This document shows positions 1 to 7,278 of a stretch of 10,382 bases of DNA, one piece after another. Within the stretch, counting starts at the first letter, position 1, and each line of letters begins with the position of its first letter. The notes under the pieces were generated by a model. It was not told where the DNA came from and searched no databases. It saw nothing but the letters and a program-made list of their open reading frames with translations. A program made the position numbers and the translations under genes. Source of the DNA: Thermococcus sp. (lineage in GTDB: Archaea; Methanobacteriota_B; Thermococci; Thermococcales; Thermococcaceae); assembly GCA_027001105.1 (NCBI GenBank), contig JALTMZ010000202.1:1-10382 (forward strand), given 5' to 3'.

Positions 1-242
1 AAAACTAAGGCTCTCTTAACGGCTTTAGCAACAGCCCTCGTGTGGTAAATCATCTGCTCCATAGAGACATTTAAAGTATTTGGCTCGCCATAAACTACCA
101 TGCCGAGGGAATCTCCAATAAAGATACTGTCAATTCCCGCTTTATCTGCTATCAGTGCTGAAGGGTAATCATAAGCTGTCACCATGGCAATTTTTTCTTT
201 TCCCTTCATTTCGATAATCTTCCTTGGAGTTATCTCCCTCAT
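1..242 (-). CDS. panB: 3-methyl-2-oxobutanoate hydroxymethyltransferase (ketopantoate hydroxymethyltransferase), 5' part only
   Basis: PanB transfers a hydroxymethyl group from methylene-tetrahydrofolate-type donors to 2-oxoisovalerate to give ketopantoate, the first committed step towards pantothenate and coenzyme A, in the cytoplasm. Only the first 80 codons lie in the window; the gene continues beyond base 1. Visible family hallmarks are the N-terminal VTAYDYPSA segment (residues 21-29), the metal-ligand motif IGDSLGMV (42-49, Asp44 matching the first Mg-binding Asp of bacterial PanB) and [15 protein letters not shown] (61-75). The start is the ATG at 242-240, preceded by GGTGAG at 250-245. 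It is divergent from the archease gene with 57 bp between the two starts, which must hold both promoters. Identity is confident from motifs; the C-terminal part cannot be judged. Confidence 0.93.
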   Translation of the reverse strand, partial: MREITPRKIIEMKGKEKIAMVTAYDYPSALIADKAGIDSIFIGDSLGMVVYGEPNTLNVSMEQMIYHTRAVAKAVKRALV

Positions 243-244
243 AT

Positions 245-299
245 TCTCACCCAAGCCTAATAAACCCCCAAGGAATATTAACCTATCGGAGGTGAGAGA
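245..299. promoter_or_regulatory. Divergent promoter region panB / archease with ribosome binding sites
   Basis: On the plus strand an AT-rich box (CCTAATAAAC, 256-265) sits about 26 nt upstream of base 287, which would give the archease mRNA a leader of roughly 12 nt containing a near-perfect Shine-Dalgarno GGAGGTGA (288-295), 4 nt before the ATG. On the minus strand GGTTAATATTCC (283-272) could be the panB TATA element with a start near 251, followed by GGTGAG (250-245). Boxes are inferred by spacing only; the ribosome sites are directly visible. Confidence 0.5.
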
Positions 300-734
300 A
301 TGAAAATGAGAAAGTGGGAGCATTATGAACATACCGCAGATATAGGAATTAGAGGATACGGAAGAACTCTCGAAGAAGCTTTTGAAAATGTTGCCATAGC
401 GTTATTTGACGTAATGGTTGATGTGAGGAAAGTCGAACCAAAAGAAGTGAGAGAGATTGAAGTTAGCGGCGAGGACTTATATGCGCTGCTCTACAACTTC
501 CTTGAGGAGCTCTTAATTCTCCATGATACTGAAGGGCTTGTATTTTCAGACTTTGAAGTTAAGATTGAGAAAACCAAAGAAGGGTATAAGCTCAAAGCCA
601 AAGCCTATGGAGAACCTTTAGATTATGAGAAGCATGAGCCTAAGGAAGAGGTTAAGGCAATAACATACCATGACATGAAAATTGAGCAGTTGGAAGAGGG
701 AACTTGGATTGCCCAATTAGTGCCGGATCTGTAA
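300..734 (+). CDS. Archease, activator of the RtcB RNA ligase
   Basis: Archease is a small cytoplasmic protein that speeds RtcB guanylylation and lets the ligase turn over many times; an archaeal archease has also been reported to act as a chaperone for a tRNA methyltransferase. The 144-residue length is normal. The signature YEHTADIGI lies at residues 9-17, with Asp14 a probable metal ligand; further acidic candidates are Asp41 (MVDVRK) and the C-terminal Asp143 in the typical VPDL ending. The segment [11 protein letters not shown] (119-129) is also characteristic. The start at 300 has an excellent Shine-Dalgarno GGAGGTGA 4 nt upstream; an in-frame ATG two codons later would sit further from it. 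It is followed 50 bp downstream by rtcB on the same strand, so functional partners are neighbours and probably co-transcribed. The role is well supported by family and context. Confidence 0.96.
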   Translation: MKMRKWEHYEHTADIGIRGYGRTLEEAFENVAIALFDVMVDVRKVEPKEVREIEVSGEDLYALLYNFLEELLILHDTEGLVFSDFEVKIEKTKEGYKLKAKAYGEPLDYEKHEPKEEVKAITYHDMKIEQLEEGTWIAQLVPDL

Positions 735-772
735 AGCAAAGCTCTTAAATCACATGAGGAGTTAATTTAATT

Positions 773-780
773 GGGGGTGG
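773..780 (+). promoter_or_regulatory. Ribosome binding site of rtcB
   Basis: GGGGGTGG lies 4 nt before the ATG at 785, fixing the rtcB start. The 50-bp spacer also contains CTCTTAAATC (743-752), a weak TATA-like stretch about 30 nt upstream of this site, so an internal rtcB promoter is possible but not established. Confidence 0.55.
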
Positions 781-784
781 GAGA

Positions 785-2224
785 ATGGTTCCATTAAAGA
801 GAATTGACCAAATAAGATGGGAAATACCCAAGTTTGATAGAAGAATGAGAGTTCCTGGCAGAGTTTATGCAGATGATGTTTTAATCCAGAAGATGCGCCA
901 AGATAGAACACTTGAACAAGCTGCAAATGTTGCCATGCTTCCGGGGATTTACAAGTACTCTATAGTCATGCCCGATGGCCATCAAGGTTATGGTTTCCCA
1001 ATTGGTGGTGTTGCGGCTTTTGATGCTGAAGAGGGAGTTATCAGTCCAGGTGGAGTGGGTTATGACATCAACTGTGGAGTGAGGTTAATCAGGACAAATC
1101 TAACAGAAAAGGAAGTGAGACCAAAGATCAAGCAGCTCATTGATACACTCTTTAAGAACGTTCCAAGCGGATTGGGTAGCAAAGGAAGGGTCAGACTTCA
1201 GTGGACCCAGCTTGATGACGTTTTAGCAGAGGGTGCAAAGTGGGCCGTTGACAACGGCTACGGCTGGCGTGAAGACTTAGAGAGACTGGAAGAAGGAGGG
1301 GGAATGGAAGGAGCAAACCCCTCTTATGTAAGCGATACAGCAAAGAGAAGAGGTGCACCACAGCTTGGCTCTCTTGGCAGCGGAAATCACTTCCTTGAGG
1401 TGCAAGTTGTAGACAAGATATTCGATCCAGAAGTGGCTGAGGTTTACGGTCTTTTCGAGGGACAAGTGGTTGTGATGGTTCACACTGGTTCAAGAGGTTT
1501 GGGTCATCAGGTTGCAAGCGACTATCTCAGAATTATGGAAAGAGCCAACAGAAAATACAGGATCCCCTGGCCTGACAGAGAACTTGTCAGCGTCCCATTC
1601 CAAAGCGAGGAGGGACAGAGATACTTCAGTGCTATGAAAGCTGCTGCAAACTTCGCTTGGGCAAACAGACAGATGATCACCCACTGGGTAAGGGAGAGCT
1701 TTGAAGAAGTGTTCAGACAAAAAGCTGAAGATCTTGAGATGCACATTATTTATGATGTTGCTCACAACATAGCCAAGCTTGAGGAGCATGAGGTAGACGG
1801 AAGAAAAGTTAAGGTTGTTGTTCACAGAAAAGGTGCTACAAGGGCATTTCCACCTGGGCATGAGGCAGTGCCAAGGATTTACAGAGATGTTGGACAACCG
1901 GTGCTTATTCCTGGTTCAATGGGAACCGCAAGCTATGTCTTAGCTGGAACCGAAGGGGCAATGAAAGAAGCCTTTGGTTCGACATGCCATGGTGCTGGAA
2001 GAGTTCTCAGCAGAAAAGCCGCTACAAGGCAGTATAGAGGGGACAGGCTTAGAAATGAGCTCATGCAGAGAGGAATCTACATCAGGGCAGCGAGCCTAAG
2101 GGTTGTCGCTGAAGAGGCTCCAGGGGCTTATAAGAACGTTGACAACGTTGTCAATGTCGTTGCAAAGGCAGGAATTGCAAAGTTGGTTGCAAGGATGAGG
2201 CCTATTGGAGTTGCCAAAGGTTGA
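785..2224 (+). CDS. rtcB: RNA-splicing ligase RtcB (3'-phosphate/5'-OH RNA ligase), intein-free
   Basis: RtcB joins RNA ends bearing 2',3'-cyclic phosphate or 3'-phosphate to 5'-OH ends with GTP and Mn2+, sealing tRNA halves after intron removal and repairing RNA. At 479 aa it matches the archaeal extein length. Metal and nucleotide ligands are all visible: Asp64 (MPDGHQGYG), Asp94 and Cys97 (GYDINCGVR), Asn201-His202 (SGNHFLE), His233 ([10 protein letters not shown]), His327 (DVAHN), and His402 in the CHGAGR motif, the residue that becomes guanylylated. These align with the Pyrococcus horikoshii residues with an offset of one, then two. Some archaeal rtcB genes are interrupted by inteins; none is present here. 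Archease is immediately upstream. The gene is convergent with the ABC operon, 35 bp apart, with a T-rich terminator in between. Confidence 0.98.
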   Translation: MVPLKRIDQIRWEIPKFDRRMRVPGRVYADDVLIQKMRQDRTLEQAANVAMLPGIYKYSIVMPDGHQGYGFPIGGVAAFDAEEGVISPGGVGYDINCGVRLIRTNLTEKEVRPKIKQLIDTLFKNVPSGLGSKGRVRLQWTQLDDVLAEGAKWAVDNGYGWREDLERLEEGGGMEGANPSYVSDTAKRRGAPQLGSLGSGNHFLEVQVVDKIFDPEVAEVYGLFEGQVVVMVHTGSRGLGHQVASDYLRIMERANRKYRIPWPDRELVSVPFQSEEGQRYFSAMKAAANFAWANRQMITHWVRESFEEVFRQKAEDLEMHIIYDVAHNIAKLEEHEVDGRKVKVVVHRKGATRAFPPGHEAVPRIYRDVGQPVLIPGSMGTASYVLAGTEGAMKEAFGSTCHGAGRVLSRKAATRQYRGDRLRNELMQRGIYIRAASLRVVAEEAPGAYKNVDNVVNVVAKAGIAKLVARMRPIGVAKG

Positions 2225-2239
2225 GCTCCCTCTGGACTC

Positions 2240-2250
2240 TTTTTAATTTT
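2240..2250 (+). terminator. Oligo-T terminator after rtcB
   Basis: A run of five T, then AA, then four T, follows the rtcB stop by about 15 nt. Archaeal RNA polymerase terminates at such U-rich tracts without needing a hairpin. It lies in the 35-bp gap between convergent transcripts. Confidence 0.55.
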
Positions 2251-2259
2251 CAACAACGA

Positions 2260-3183
2260 TTATCTTAACTCGCTTGTCATGAATCTTACATAGGCAAATG
2301 CGAATGGCAGCAGAAGTGCCACCAAGAGCATAGCTAAATTATTGAACCCAAATGAAAACGCTTCACTTAACGGGGCATAGGCGTTGGTTATTCTATCTCC
2401 AGAGAAAACCAAAATTATGAGTTTTGCATAATGATAAGTTGGATTTATATAGCGCAGTCTTTGCTCCCAGAGCTTAACGTTTTCACGCCACGTCTCAAAT
2501 GCAGGCGTTCCATAGGGAGGCATTTCGCCAGCTAAGTGTCCAGCTATGAGAGTAACGATTATGCCATATATAAGGGTTAAAAAGATCGCAGTGCCTACCG
2601 ATACGAGCATTGAAGTTTCGGATTTTTTGAAAATCGTTGAAAATAGAATTGAAATGCTGAGAAACACAAGGGTGTATAAGAGGGTTATTATAAAGGCAAT
2701 CAGTCCTCTAAAGAAGGATTCACCATCTAAAGGAACACCCATCATAAGAAGGAATGCAATAGTAAAAACGTATCCCATCAGTATTGTGATCGTCAAAACC
2801 AAGGTATTCCCAAAAAATTTGCCGTTTATGACTTCATCCCTATAAACGGGATGTCCAAGAAGGACTTTGATTGTTCCGGTTTCAACCTCCTTGTTTATGG
2901 CATCAGCACCCAATGCAGCACCCATTACTGCTCCAAAGATAGTGAAGAAGGTGAAATTTAGAAGCAGCATAGCTGATAGGGGTGTCATGTATGTATCTCC
3001 CTCGGCACCGAAAGGTTCAAGGTTTGTTCTGCTAACTTGCGGTTCAGTTAGTTCAAGGAAATGACCCTTTATGGAGTATGCAATGAGAAAAACAAAAAGA
3101 AGATAAACAGCAAGTATTACCACAAAGCGCTTGCTCTTTACTGACGTATAGAACTCCTTCATTGCAATGTTTAGGACATTCAT
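2260..3183 (-). CDS. ABC-2 type transporter permease (permease B of the NEW3-associated ABC operon)
   Basis: Integral membrane subunit of an ABC-2/NosY-like transporter, 307 aa. Six hydrophobic segments can be seen at about 20-37, 70-94, 125-149, 160-184, 190-215 and 281-300, with a short N-terminal cytoplasmic stretch rich in Lys/Arg (VKSKRF) and an outside loop between the first two. The segment ADAINKEVETGTIKVLLGHP (93-112) followed by YRD is the cytoplasmic coupling motif typical of this permease group. It is last in a four-gene operon; its ATG overlaps the TGA of the exoprotein gene by 4 bp (ATGA), which implies translational coupling. It is a paralogue of permease A in the same operon: the coupling motif and the C-terminal PFAFAYxRFM...LR tail are shared, and the DNA for the tail is still 26/30 identical. 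Substrate and transport direction cannot be read from sequence. Confidence 0.88.
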   Translation of the reverse strand: MNVLNIAMKEFYTSVKSKRFVVILAVYLLFVFLIAYSIKGHFLELTEPQVSRTNLEPFGAEGDTYMTPLSAMLLLNFTFFTIFGAVMGAALGADAINKEVETGTIKVLLGHPVYRDEVINGKFFGNTLVLTITILMGYVFTIAFLLMMGVPLDGESFFRGLIAFIITLLYTLVFLSISILFSTIFKKSETSMLVSVGTAIFLTLIYGIIVTLIAGHLAGEMPPYGTPAFETWRENVKLWEQRLRYINPTYHYAKLIILVFSGDRITNAYAPLSEAFSFGFNNLAMLLVALLLPFAFAYVRFMTSELR

Positions 3184-5402
3184 CTCCTACCGACCCTCCT
3201 CATCATCCATATCACTGCTCCGAATGTTAGTACCAGTATTAATATTCCAATGTAGGCTGACTTTGAGCTCTGGGTCACCCTAACTGTAATCTGGGTGCTT
3301 GCTTGTGCTTGATCCCCTTTTCCGGCAACTGTTATCTGGTACGTGCCTGCTGGGGTGGTTTCAGGAACTTTTACAGTAATTGTGAGTCGGGTCCGTTCCG
3401 AACCAATACCTACAACCCTGATGTTGCTTTTCTCCATATAAGGCGATTTTAGCTCCGGAATAACCTGAGGGACAACTTTAACATCCCATCCTTGGGGAGC
3501 ACTCACTTCAAATTTTATGTTCGTTATTGGTGCAGTTCCAGTATTCTCAAGAGAAACATATGCAATGCCTTCTTTTCCGGCTTTGACACTTATCATTGGC
3601 GTCTCTGGGTACATCTCAAATCTATATTCCCCGATTAATTTTACCAACACTGGAAGTTTTTTCTCAAATCCCGATGAGCTTTTAACAACAATTGTCAGAT
3701 TGTATTCACCAGGCTGGGCATTAAATGGGGGAACGATTCTCAGCATGACATCCCTCGAGCTCTCAGCTTCCACCCTAATACTCCTTACTGGACTCTGGGC
3801 ATAGTAAAATTCACCCGACCATTCTGATGGAAGTCCAAGAAGGGATAGAGCATATGTGTCGTCGTTCTTTCCTAAGTTTTTTATTGTTAAGGTGTATGTT
3901 CCTATTGATCCAGTTGTTACTGTTATTGTATCCCCCTCTCCTTCAACTGTGAAATAGTACGGCAGTCTTTTGAGAATTATTTCAACATTTTTCTCTTCTC
4001 CATCTTCAAGCATAACCTCCTCCACAGACTTCTCATAACCTTCCTTCTCCACAAACACTTTGTAATTGCCAGCTTTAAGCTCAATCTCAGCTTTTCCATA
4101 GCTATCTGTGAAGACAGTGCTGTTATCAATATGAATTCTTGCTCTTCTGACTGGATTGCCCTCTTCATCTTTTACCGTTACCATAAGTTTTGCAGGTTCT
4201 CCCTTATGTGTCTTGTATATGAAAATGTTGAAGGAGTAAGTTGCATTGTTTATTGCAAATTTTATTTGATGGTTTCCAAGCTCCGCATTTCTTGGAATTT
4301 CAGCAACAAGCGAAATTGTTTCAGAAGTTGCTCTCTGAGATGTTGCACCGGGCAGAAGAAAGGATCTAATCCTGATTCCATTGAGTAGGAAGTAGACGTC
4401 CCAATCTTCTGGCTTTTCAATCACTTGAAGATTTATCATCCTATCTGAGCCGTAATTGGTAAGTGTAATTGGAAACGCAACTTTTCCTCCAGCTTCGCTT
4501 TCTATAGAAAGGATTGAAAGCTGTACCCTGATTTCTTCTCTTTGCTGGACGTATATCCTAATCTCACCAAGCTCTTTACCTATGGAGAATTTAATTATGC
4601 CCATGCCGCTTGCATCTTCTGGAATGCTAACAGCTAAATTTAAGTATCTTGTCTCTCCGCTCTTTAGGGTTATCTCACTAACTTCGTAACCTTTTTGTGC
4701 ATCCGTCAGTTTGACATCCCAATTCAATGGCTTAGAAATAATTTTCAACGGCAATGTTATGTCGTCATTGCCCTTATTGACGATCTCAACTGGTATTTCA
4801 ACAGAATCACCAGCCTTGACAGTTATTGCATCGAAAGTGTAATGAATCCCATATTCCAATTGGGGAGTCTTTTCAACCCCAATATCTGCCACATATAATA
4901 GGAGCTTTCCGTCAATATACTCAAATGCCAGTTTATCATAAACCTCATAAGAGCCATTTCTAATAATGTACTCTGTCGAATCAATTTTAATAATAATGCT
5001 CTCGTTTGTCATGTTTAAAACCCTAAAGGTATAGCCGTCAACTGTGTAGCTCTGTCCTACTTTGGGAGTTACCTCCTGAGAGAGCTGGGGCTGATACTGA
5101 ATTATTAGAAACAGCTGCTCTCCGTCAAAACTCCCTGGAATTATCTTAAGGTTTTCAACTTCAATAATATCTCCGAATCTGACCATTTGAAGTGCTTTAA
5201 TCTTGTTCTCTTTGTAGATGATCATATATGGTAGATTGTCTTTGCTTAAGGTCAGCTTGATTTGATAATCCCCAACTTGGAGGCTCTCTCCAACTTTGAT
5301 TTTTCCTTGGAACATCACAACCCAAGGCTGTGTGGTTATCATCGGTGCTGAGGACAACAAGAGGAGAAAGAGCATGAGCACACTTAATACAAGCTTCTTC
5401 AT
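3180..5402 (-). CDS. Secreted, C-terminally membrane-anchored multidomain protein with NEW3-type beta-sandwich repeats and a carboxypeptidase-regulatory-like domain
   Basis: A 740-residue protein facing the outside of the cell. Visible order: signal peptide 1-24 (KK then a Leu-rich core); two related beta-rich units at about 33-105 and 114-175, each opening with KVG(E/Q)S..V.(D/G)Y; NEW3/CARDB-like domains at about 184-285 and 293-397; a carboxypeptidase-regulatory/PEGA-like domain at 403-478 (TVKDEEGNPVRRARIHID, then GYEKSVEEV); two more NEW3-like domains at about 483-590 and 594-709; one transmembrane helix 716-734 followed by MRRVGRR. The NEW3 units share the cues 'N.G' and 'GWDVK/NWDVK/DWDVY'. 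No catalytic motif is apparent. I chose the ATG at 5402 rather than a GTG at 5411 because GAGGTGAGG lies just before the ATG and the signal peptide then starts MKKL. It lies between the ATPase and permease B genes, so it is probably the transporter's external partner. Function unknown. Confidence 0.82.
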   Translation of the reverse strand: MKKLVLSVLMLFLLLLSSAPMITTQPWVVMFQGKIKVGESLQVGDYQIKLTLSKDNLPYMIIYKENKIKALQMVRFGDIIEVENLKIIPGSFDGEQLFLIIQYQPQLSQEVTPKVGQSYTVDGYTFRVLNMTNESIIIKIDSTEYIIRNGSYEVYDKLAFEYIDGKLLLYVADIGVEKTPQLEYGIHYTFDAITVKAGDSVEIPVEIVNKGNDDITLPLKIISKPLNWDVKLTDAQKGYEVSEITLKSGETRYLNLAVSIPEDASGMGIIKFSIGKELGEIRIYVQQREEIRVQLSILSIESEAGGKVAFPITLTNYGSDRMINLQVIEKPEDWDVYFLLNGIRIRSFLLPGATSQRATSETISLVAEIPRNAELGNHQIKFAINNATYSFNIFIYKTHKGEPAKLMVTVKDEEGNPVRRARIHIDNSTVFTDSYGKAEIELKAGNYKVFVEKEGYEKSVEEVMLEDGEEKNVEIILKRLPYYFTVEGEGDTITVTTGSIGTYTLTIKNLGKNDDTYALSLLGLPSEWSGEFYYAQSPVRSIRVEAESSRDVMLRIVPPFNAQPGEYNLTIVVKSSSGFEKKLPVLVKLIGEYRFEMYPETPMISVKAGKEGIAYVSLENTGTAPITNIKFEVSAPQGWDVKVVPQVIPELKSPYMEKSNIRVVGIGSERTRLTITVKVPETTPAGTYQITVAGKGDQAQASTQITVRVTQSSKSAYIGILILVLTFGAVIWMMRRVGRR

Positions 5403-5405
5403 ATT

Positions 5406-5414
5406 CCTCACCTC
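5406..5414 (-). promoter_or_regulatory. Ribosome binding site deciding the exoprotein start
   Basis: On the minus strand GAGGTGAGG is followed by AAT and the ATG at 5402-5400. The upstream GTG candidate at 5411 lies inside this Shine-Dalgarno sequence and has no good site of its own (its upstream bases read TTTACAAGAG). The site overlaps the last codons of the ATPase gene. Confidence 0.75.
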
Positions 5415-6322
5415 TTGTAAATTGTCTTTAAGAATATATCCTCCAGGCTCGGCTCTTCTATTTCAAGGCTAACTATTGTAATGCCTTTGTCTGCTAAAAA
5501 CTCTGACAGCTCTTCCCTTATATCTGCTTTTGCAAAAATTATTGCCCGATTTCTGGTTGGATATTCAATTCTTATAATTTCGGGTAGCTCTATTTCTGGA
5601 ATCTCCTGTTTGGTTTCCACCTTTATCTCATACCCTTCAAGCTCCATGAACTGTTTTTTAATTTCCTCAAGAGTTCCCAGCGCCCTTAATTTTCCCCTCA
5701 CTATTATTCCAACCTTATCGCTGAGCTCTTCAACCTCACTGAGAATATGGCTTGAAAAGAAGACTGTTTTTCCCTTTTCTCTCTCTTCTTTAACTATGCT
5801 TTTCACCAAATGAGCCCCCTCAGGATCCAACCCGCTTGTTGGTTCATCAAGGATCAGCACTTCGGGATCGTTGATCAGAGCTTGAGCAAGCAAAAGCCTC
5901 TGCTTCATGCCCTTAGAGAAGGTCTTAACTTTTCTATACTTTACATCCCAAAGTCCAACAAGCTTCAAAAGCTCTTCGATACGTTTTTCTTTTTCCTGCT
6001 TTGAGAAATCATAGAAGTTTGCAAAAAACTCAAGATTTTTCCAAGCTGTTAGTTCGTCATAAGCTGTTGCATTTTCGGGGAGAAAGCCAATTCTTTTCTT
6101 GACTTTTATTGGTTCTTTAAGCACATCATGTCCAAGTATTCGTATGCTACCTTTGTCGGGTATAATAAGACCGAGCATGCTCAGGATGGTGGTTGTCTTC
6201 CCAGCACCATTCGGGCCAAGAAATCCAAATACAATACCCTTTTCAACATTTAATGTAAGATCATCAACAGCTTTTAGACTTCCATACATCTTTGTCAGGT
6301 TTTCAATCTCTATAGCATACAT
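5408..6322 (-). CDS. ABC transporter ATP-binding protein (DrrA/NosF-like)
   Basis: Cytoplasmic ATPase subunit that powers the two permeases of this operon; 304 aa. Motifs in order: Walker A GPNGAGKTT (36-44), Q-loop region GFLPEN (79-84) with Glu in place of the usual Gln, signature FSKGMKQR (135-142) in place of LSGGQ, Walker B VLILDEPT (155-162), D-loop SGLD (163-166) and switch His192 (SSH). The C-terminal extension of about 80 residues ending in EEPSLEDIFLKTI (289-301) is typical of the DrrA/CcmA-type ATPases that pair with ABC-2 permeases. The ATG at 6322 follows GAGGTGAT closely. It lies 4 nt downstream of the permease A stop, and its own stop is 5 nt from the preferred exoprotein ATG. 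Only one ATPase is encoded, so it probably works as a homodimer under a permease A/B heterodimer; that stoichiometry is inference. Confidence 0.94.
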   Translation of the reverse strand: MYAIEIENLTKMYGSLKAVDDLTLNVEKGIVFGFLGPNGAGKTTTILSMLGLIIPDKGSIRILGHDVLKEPIKVKKRIGFLPENATAYDELTAWKNLEFFANFYDFSKQEKEKRIEELLKLVGLWDVKYRKVKTFSKGMKQRLLLAQALINDPEVLILDEPTSGLDPEGAHLVKSIVKEEREKGKTVFFSSHILSEVEELSDKVGIIVRGKLRALGTLEEIKKQFMELEGYEIKVETKQEIPEIELPEIIRIEYPTRNRAIIFAKADIREELSEFLADKGITIVSLEIEEPSLEDIFLKTIYKR

Positions 6323-6326
6323 AGGA

Positions 6327-7250
6327 TCACCTCAAATCAGCTTTCATGAATCTCAAATAGGCAAAGGCAAATGGAATCAGCATCATAACAAAAAGTAAGA
6401 CTATGTTTTTCCATGCCAAGCCCAGTGCTTCGAGATATGGTGGAGCTTGAGCTTGTAAAGAAATTGGAAACGCTGCAGCTGAAGCAATTTGAGAGGAAGT
6501 CATTCCGTAGAATATTGCATTGTTAATGTTGTCCATGTGAAAGCCGGGCTGTATCATAAGAAAAGTGTACACTTTTCTAACCATCTCCTGAATTGCTTCA
6601 GGTGATGTAGCCCCTGAGGAAATGGTTTTAAAAGCGATGATCATGGAGACGAGCATTGGATAAACTATCTCAAGGAACACCGGAAATATAACGGCAATGA
6701 TAATTGCCGTTGAGGGCTTCTTTATCACCGTTGAAATGAGCACTCCAAGGGAGAGATAGACGAGGGAGAACATAATAAAAAACGGTAACGGCTTTATGAA
6801 CGTGAATATAACATCGGAACTTGTAGGAATGCCTATTATGAGCATCGATGCTGTGCTCACCACAGCAAAAATCGCAAAGCCAAACATAACCGTAACTGCC
6901 CTTCCAAGGAGTTTCCCAAGGATGAACTGATCTCTGTAAATAGGATGTCCAAGTGTTACTTTTATTGTTCCGCTTTCGATTTCTCTGTTTATCGCATCAG
7001 CACCTATCAGCATGGAGAGTATTGCAAGAAAATTCTTGGCACTTGAAAGAAGATTCCCTCTAACCGCGTTACTTAAAAGCTGTTCATCAGTAAACCCGCC
7101 TCCGCCAACTGAAAGGTTCATCATTAGGTTTTTTATCCAATAAGCCATGCCTACACCTGCCAAAACAAAGAATGCAAGAGTTATCACAAGCCTCTTACTT
7201 CTAATGCTCTCTTGGATATCCTTAGCTGCAACATTCAAAAATGGGTTCAT
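6327..7250 (-). CDS. ABC-2 type transporter permease (permease A of the NEW3-associated ABC operon)
   Basis: First gene of the operon, an integral membrane permease with hydrophobic segments at about 20-38, 70-85, 117-141, 150-175, 180-207 and 281-300, plus an extended outside loop of roughly 70 residues before the last helix. The coupling motif ADAINREIESGTIKVTLGHP (84-103) followed by YRD matches permease B almost residue for residue, as does the end PFAFAYLRFMKADLR. I take ATG 7250 as the start: GGTGGTGG (7260-7253) directly precedes it, and it gives 307 aa, the same length as permease B, with aligned N termini (MNPFLNVAAKD versus MNVLNIAMKE). A GTG at 7259 would add three residues but has no ribosome site of its own. 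Its external loops differ from those of permease B, which suggests the paralogues have specialised. Substrate unknown. Confidence 0.86.
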   Translation of the reverse strand: MNPFLNVAAKDIQESIRSKRLVITLAFFVLAGVGMAYWIKNLMMNLSVGGGGFTDEQLLSNAVRGNLLSSAKNFLAILSMLIGADAINREIESGTIKVTLGHPIYRDQFILGKLLGRAVTVMFGFAIFAVVSTASMLIIGIPTSSDVIFTFIKPLPFFIMFSLVYLSLGVLISTVIKKPSTAIIIAVIFPVFLEIVYPMLVSMIIAFKTISSGATSPEAIQEMVRKVYTFLMIQPGFHMDNINNAIFYGMTSSQIASAAAFPISLQAQAPPYLEALGLAWKNIVLLFVMMLIPFAFAYLRFMKADLR

Positions 7251-7252
7251 TG

Positions 7253-7260
7253 CCACCACC
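7253..7260 (-). promoter_or_regulatory. Ribosome binding site of permease A
   Basis: GGTGGTGG on the minus strand ends 2 nt before the ATG at 7250. It overlaps the alternative GTG start at 7259, which argues against that codon being used. Confidence 0.55.
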
Positions 7261-7278
7261 TGTAAAGTAAGCTTTACA
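7261..7278 (-). promoter_or_regulatory. Inverted repeat at the ABC operon start: candidate operator or leader hairpin
   Basis: Two perfect 7-bp arms (TGTAAAG and CTTTACA) separated by TAAG. With the TATA box at 7297-7306 the predicted transcription start is near 7275, so the repeat spans the start site and the short leader just before the ribosome site. A repressor bound here would block initiation; alternatively the RNA could fold. Neither is proven, and the element matches no Thermococcales regulator site I can name. Confidence 0.5.

Noticed and set aside
1244..1258. Hairpin GCCGTT-GAC-AACGGC inside rtcB
   Set aside because: Short, in mid-gene and explained by codons; no sign of a terminator or RNA element.
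1191..1897. Several open frames antisense to rtcB (68-135 codons)
   Set aside because: Cys/Ser/His-rich low-quality proteins with no ribosome site, entirely opposite a strongly conserved gene; they are shadows of its codon pattern.
2139..2154. Perfect 16-bp palindrome TTGACAACGTTGTCAA inside rtcB
   Set aside because: It falls in codons for the conserved NVDNVVNVV segment and arises from repeated GTT/AAC/GAC codons; no regulatory position.
2546..3064. Plus-strand frames opposite permease B
   Set aside because: Antisense shadows of membrane-helix codons; no ribosome site or promoter, and the minus-strand frame is clearly conserved.
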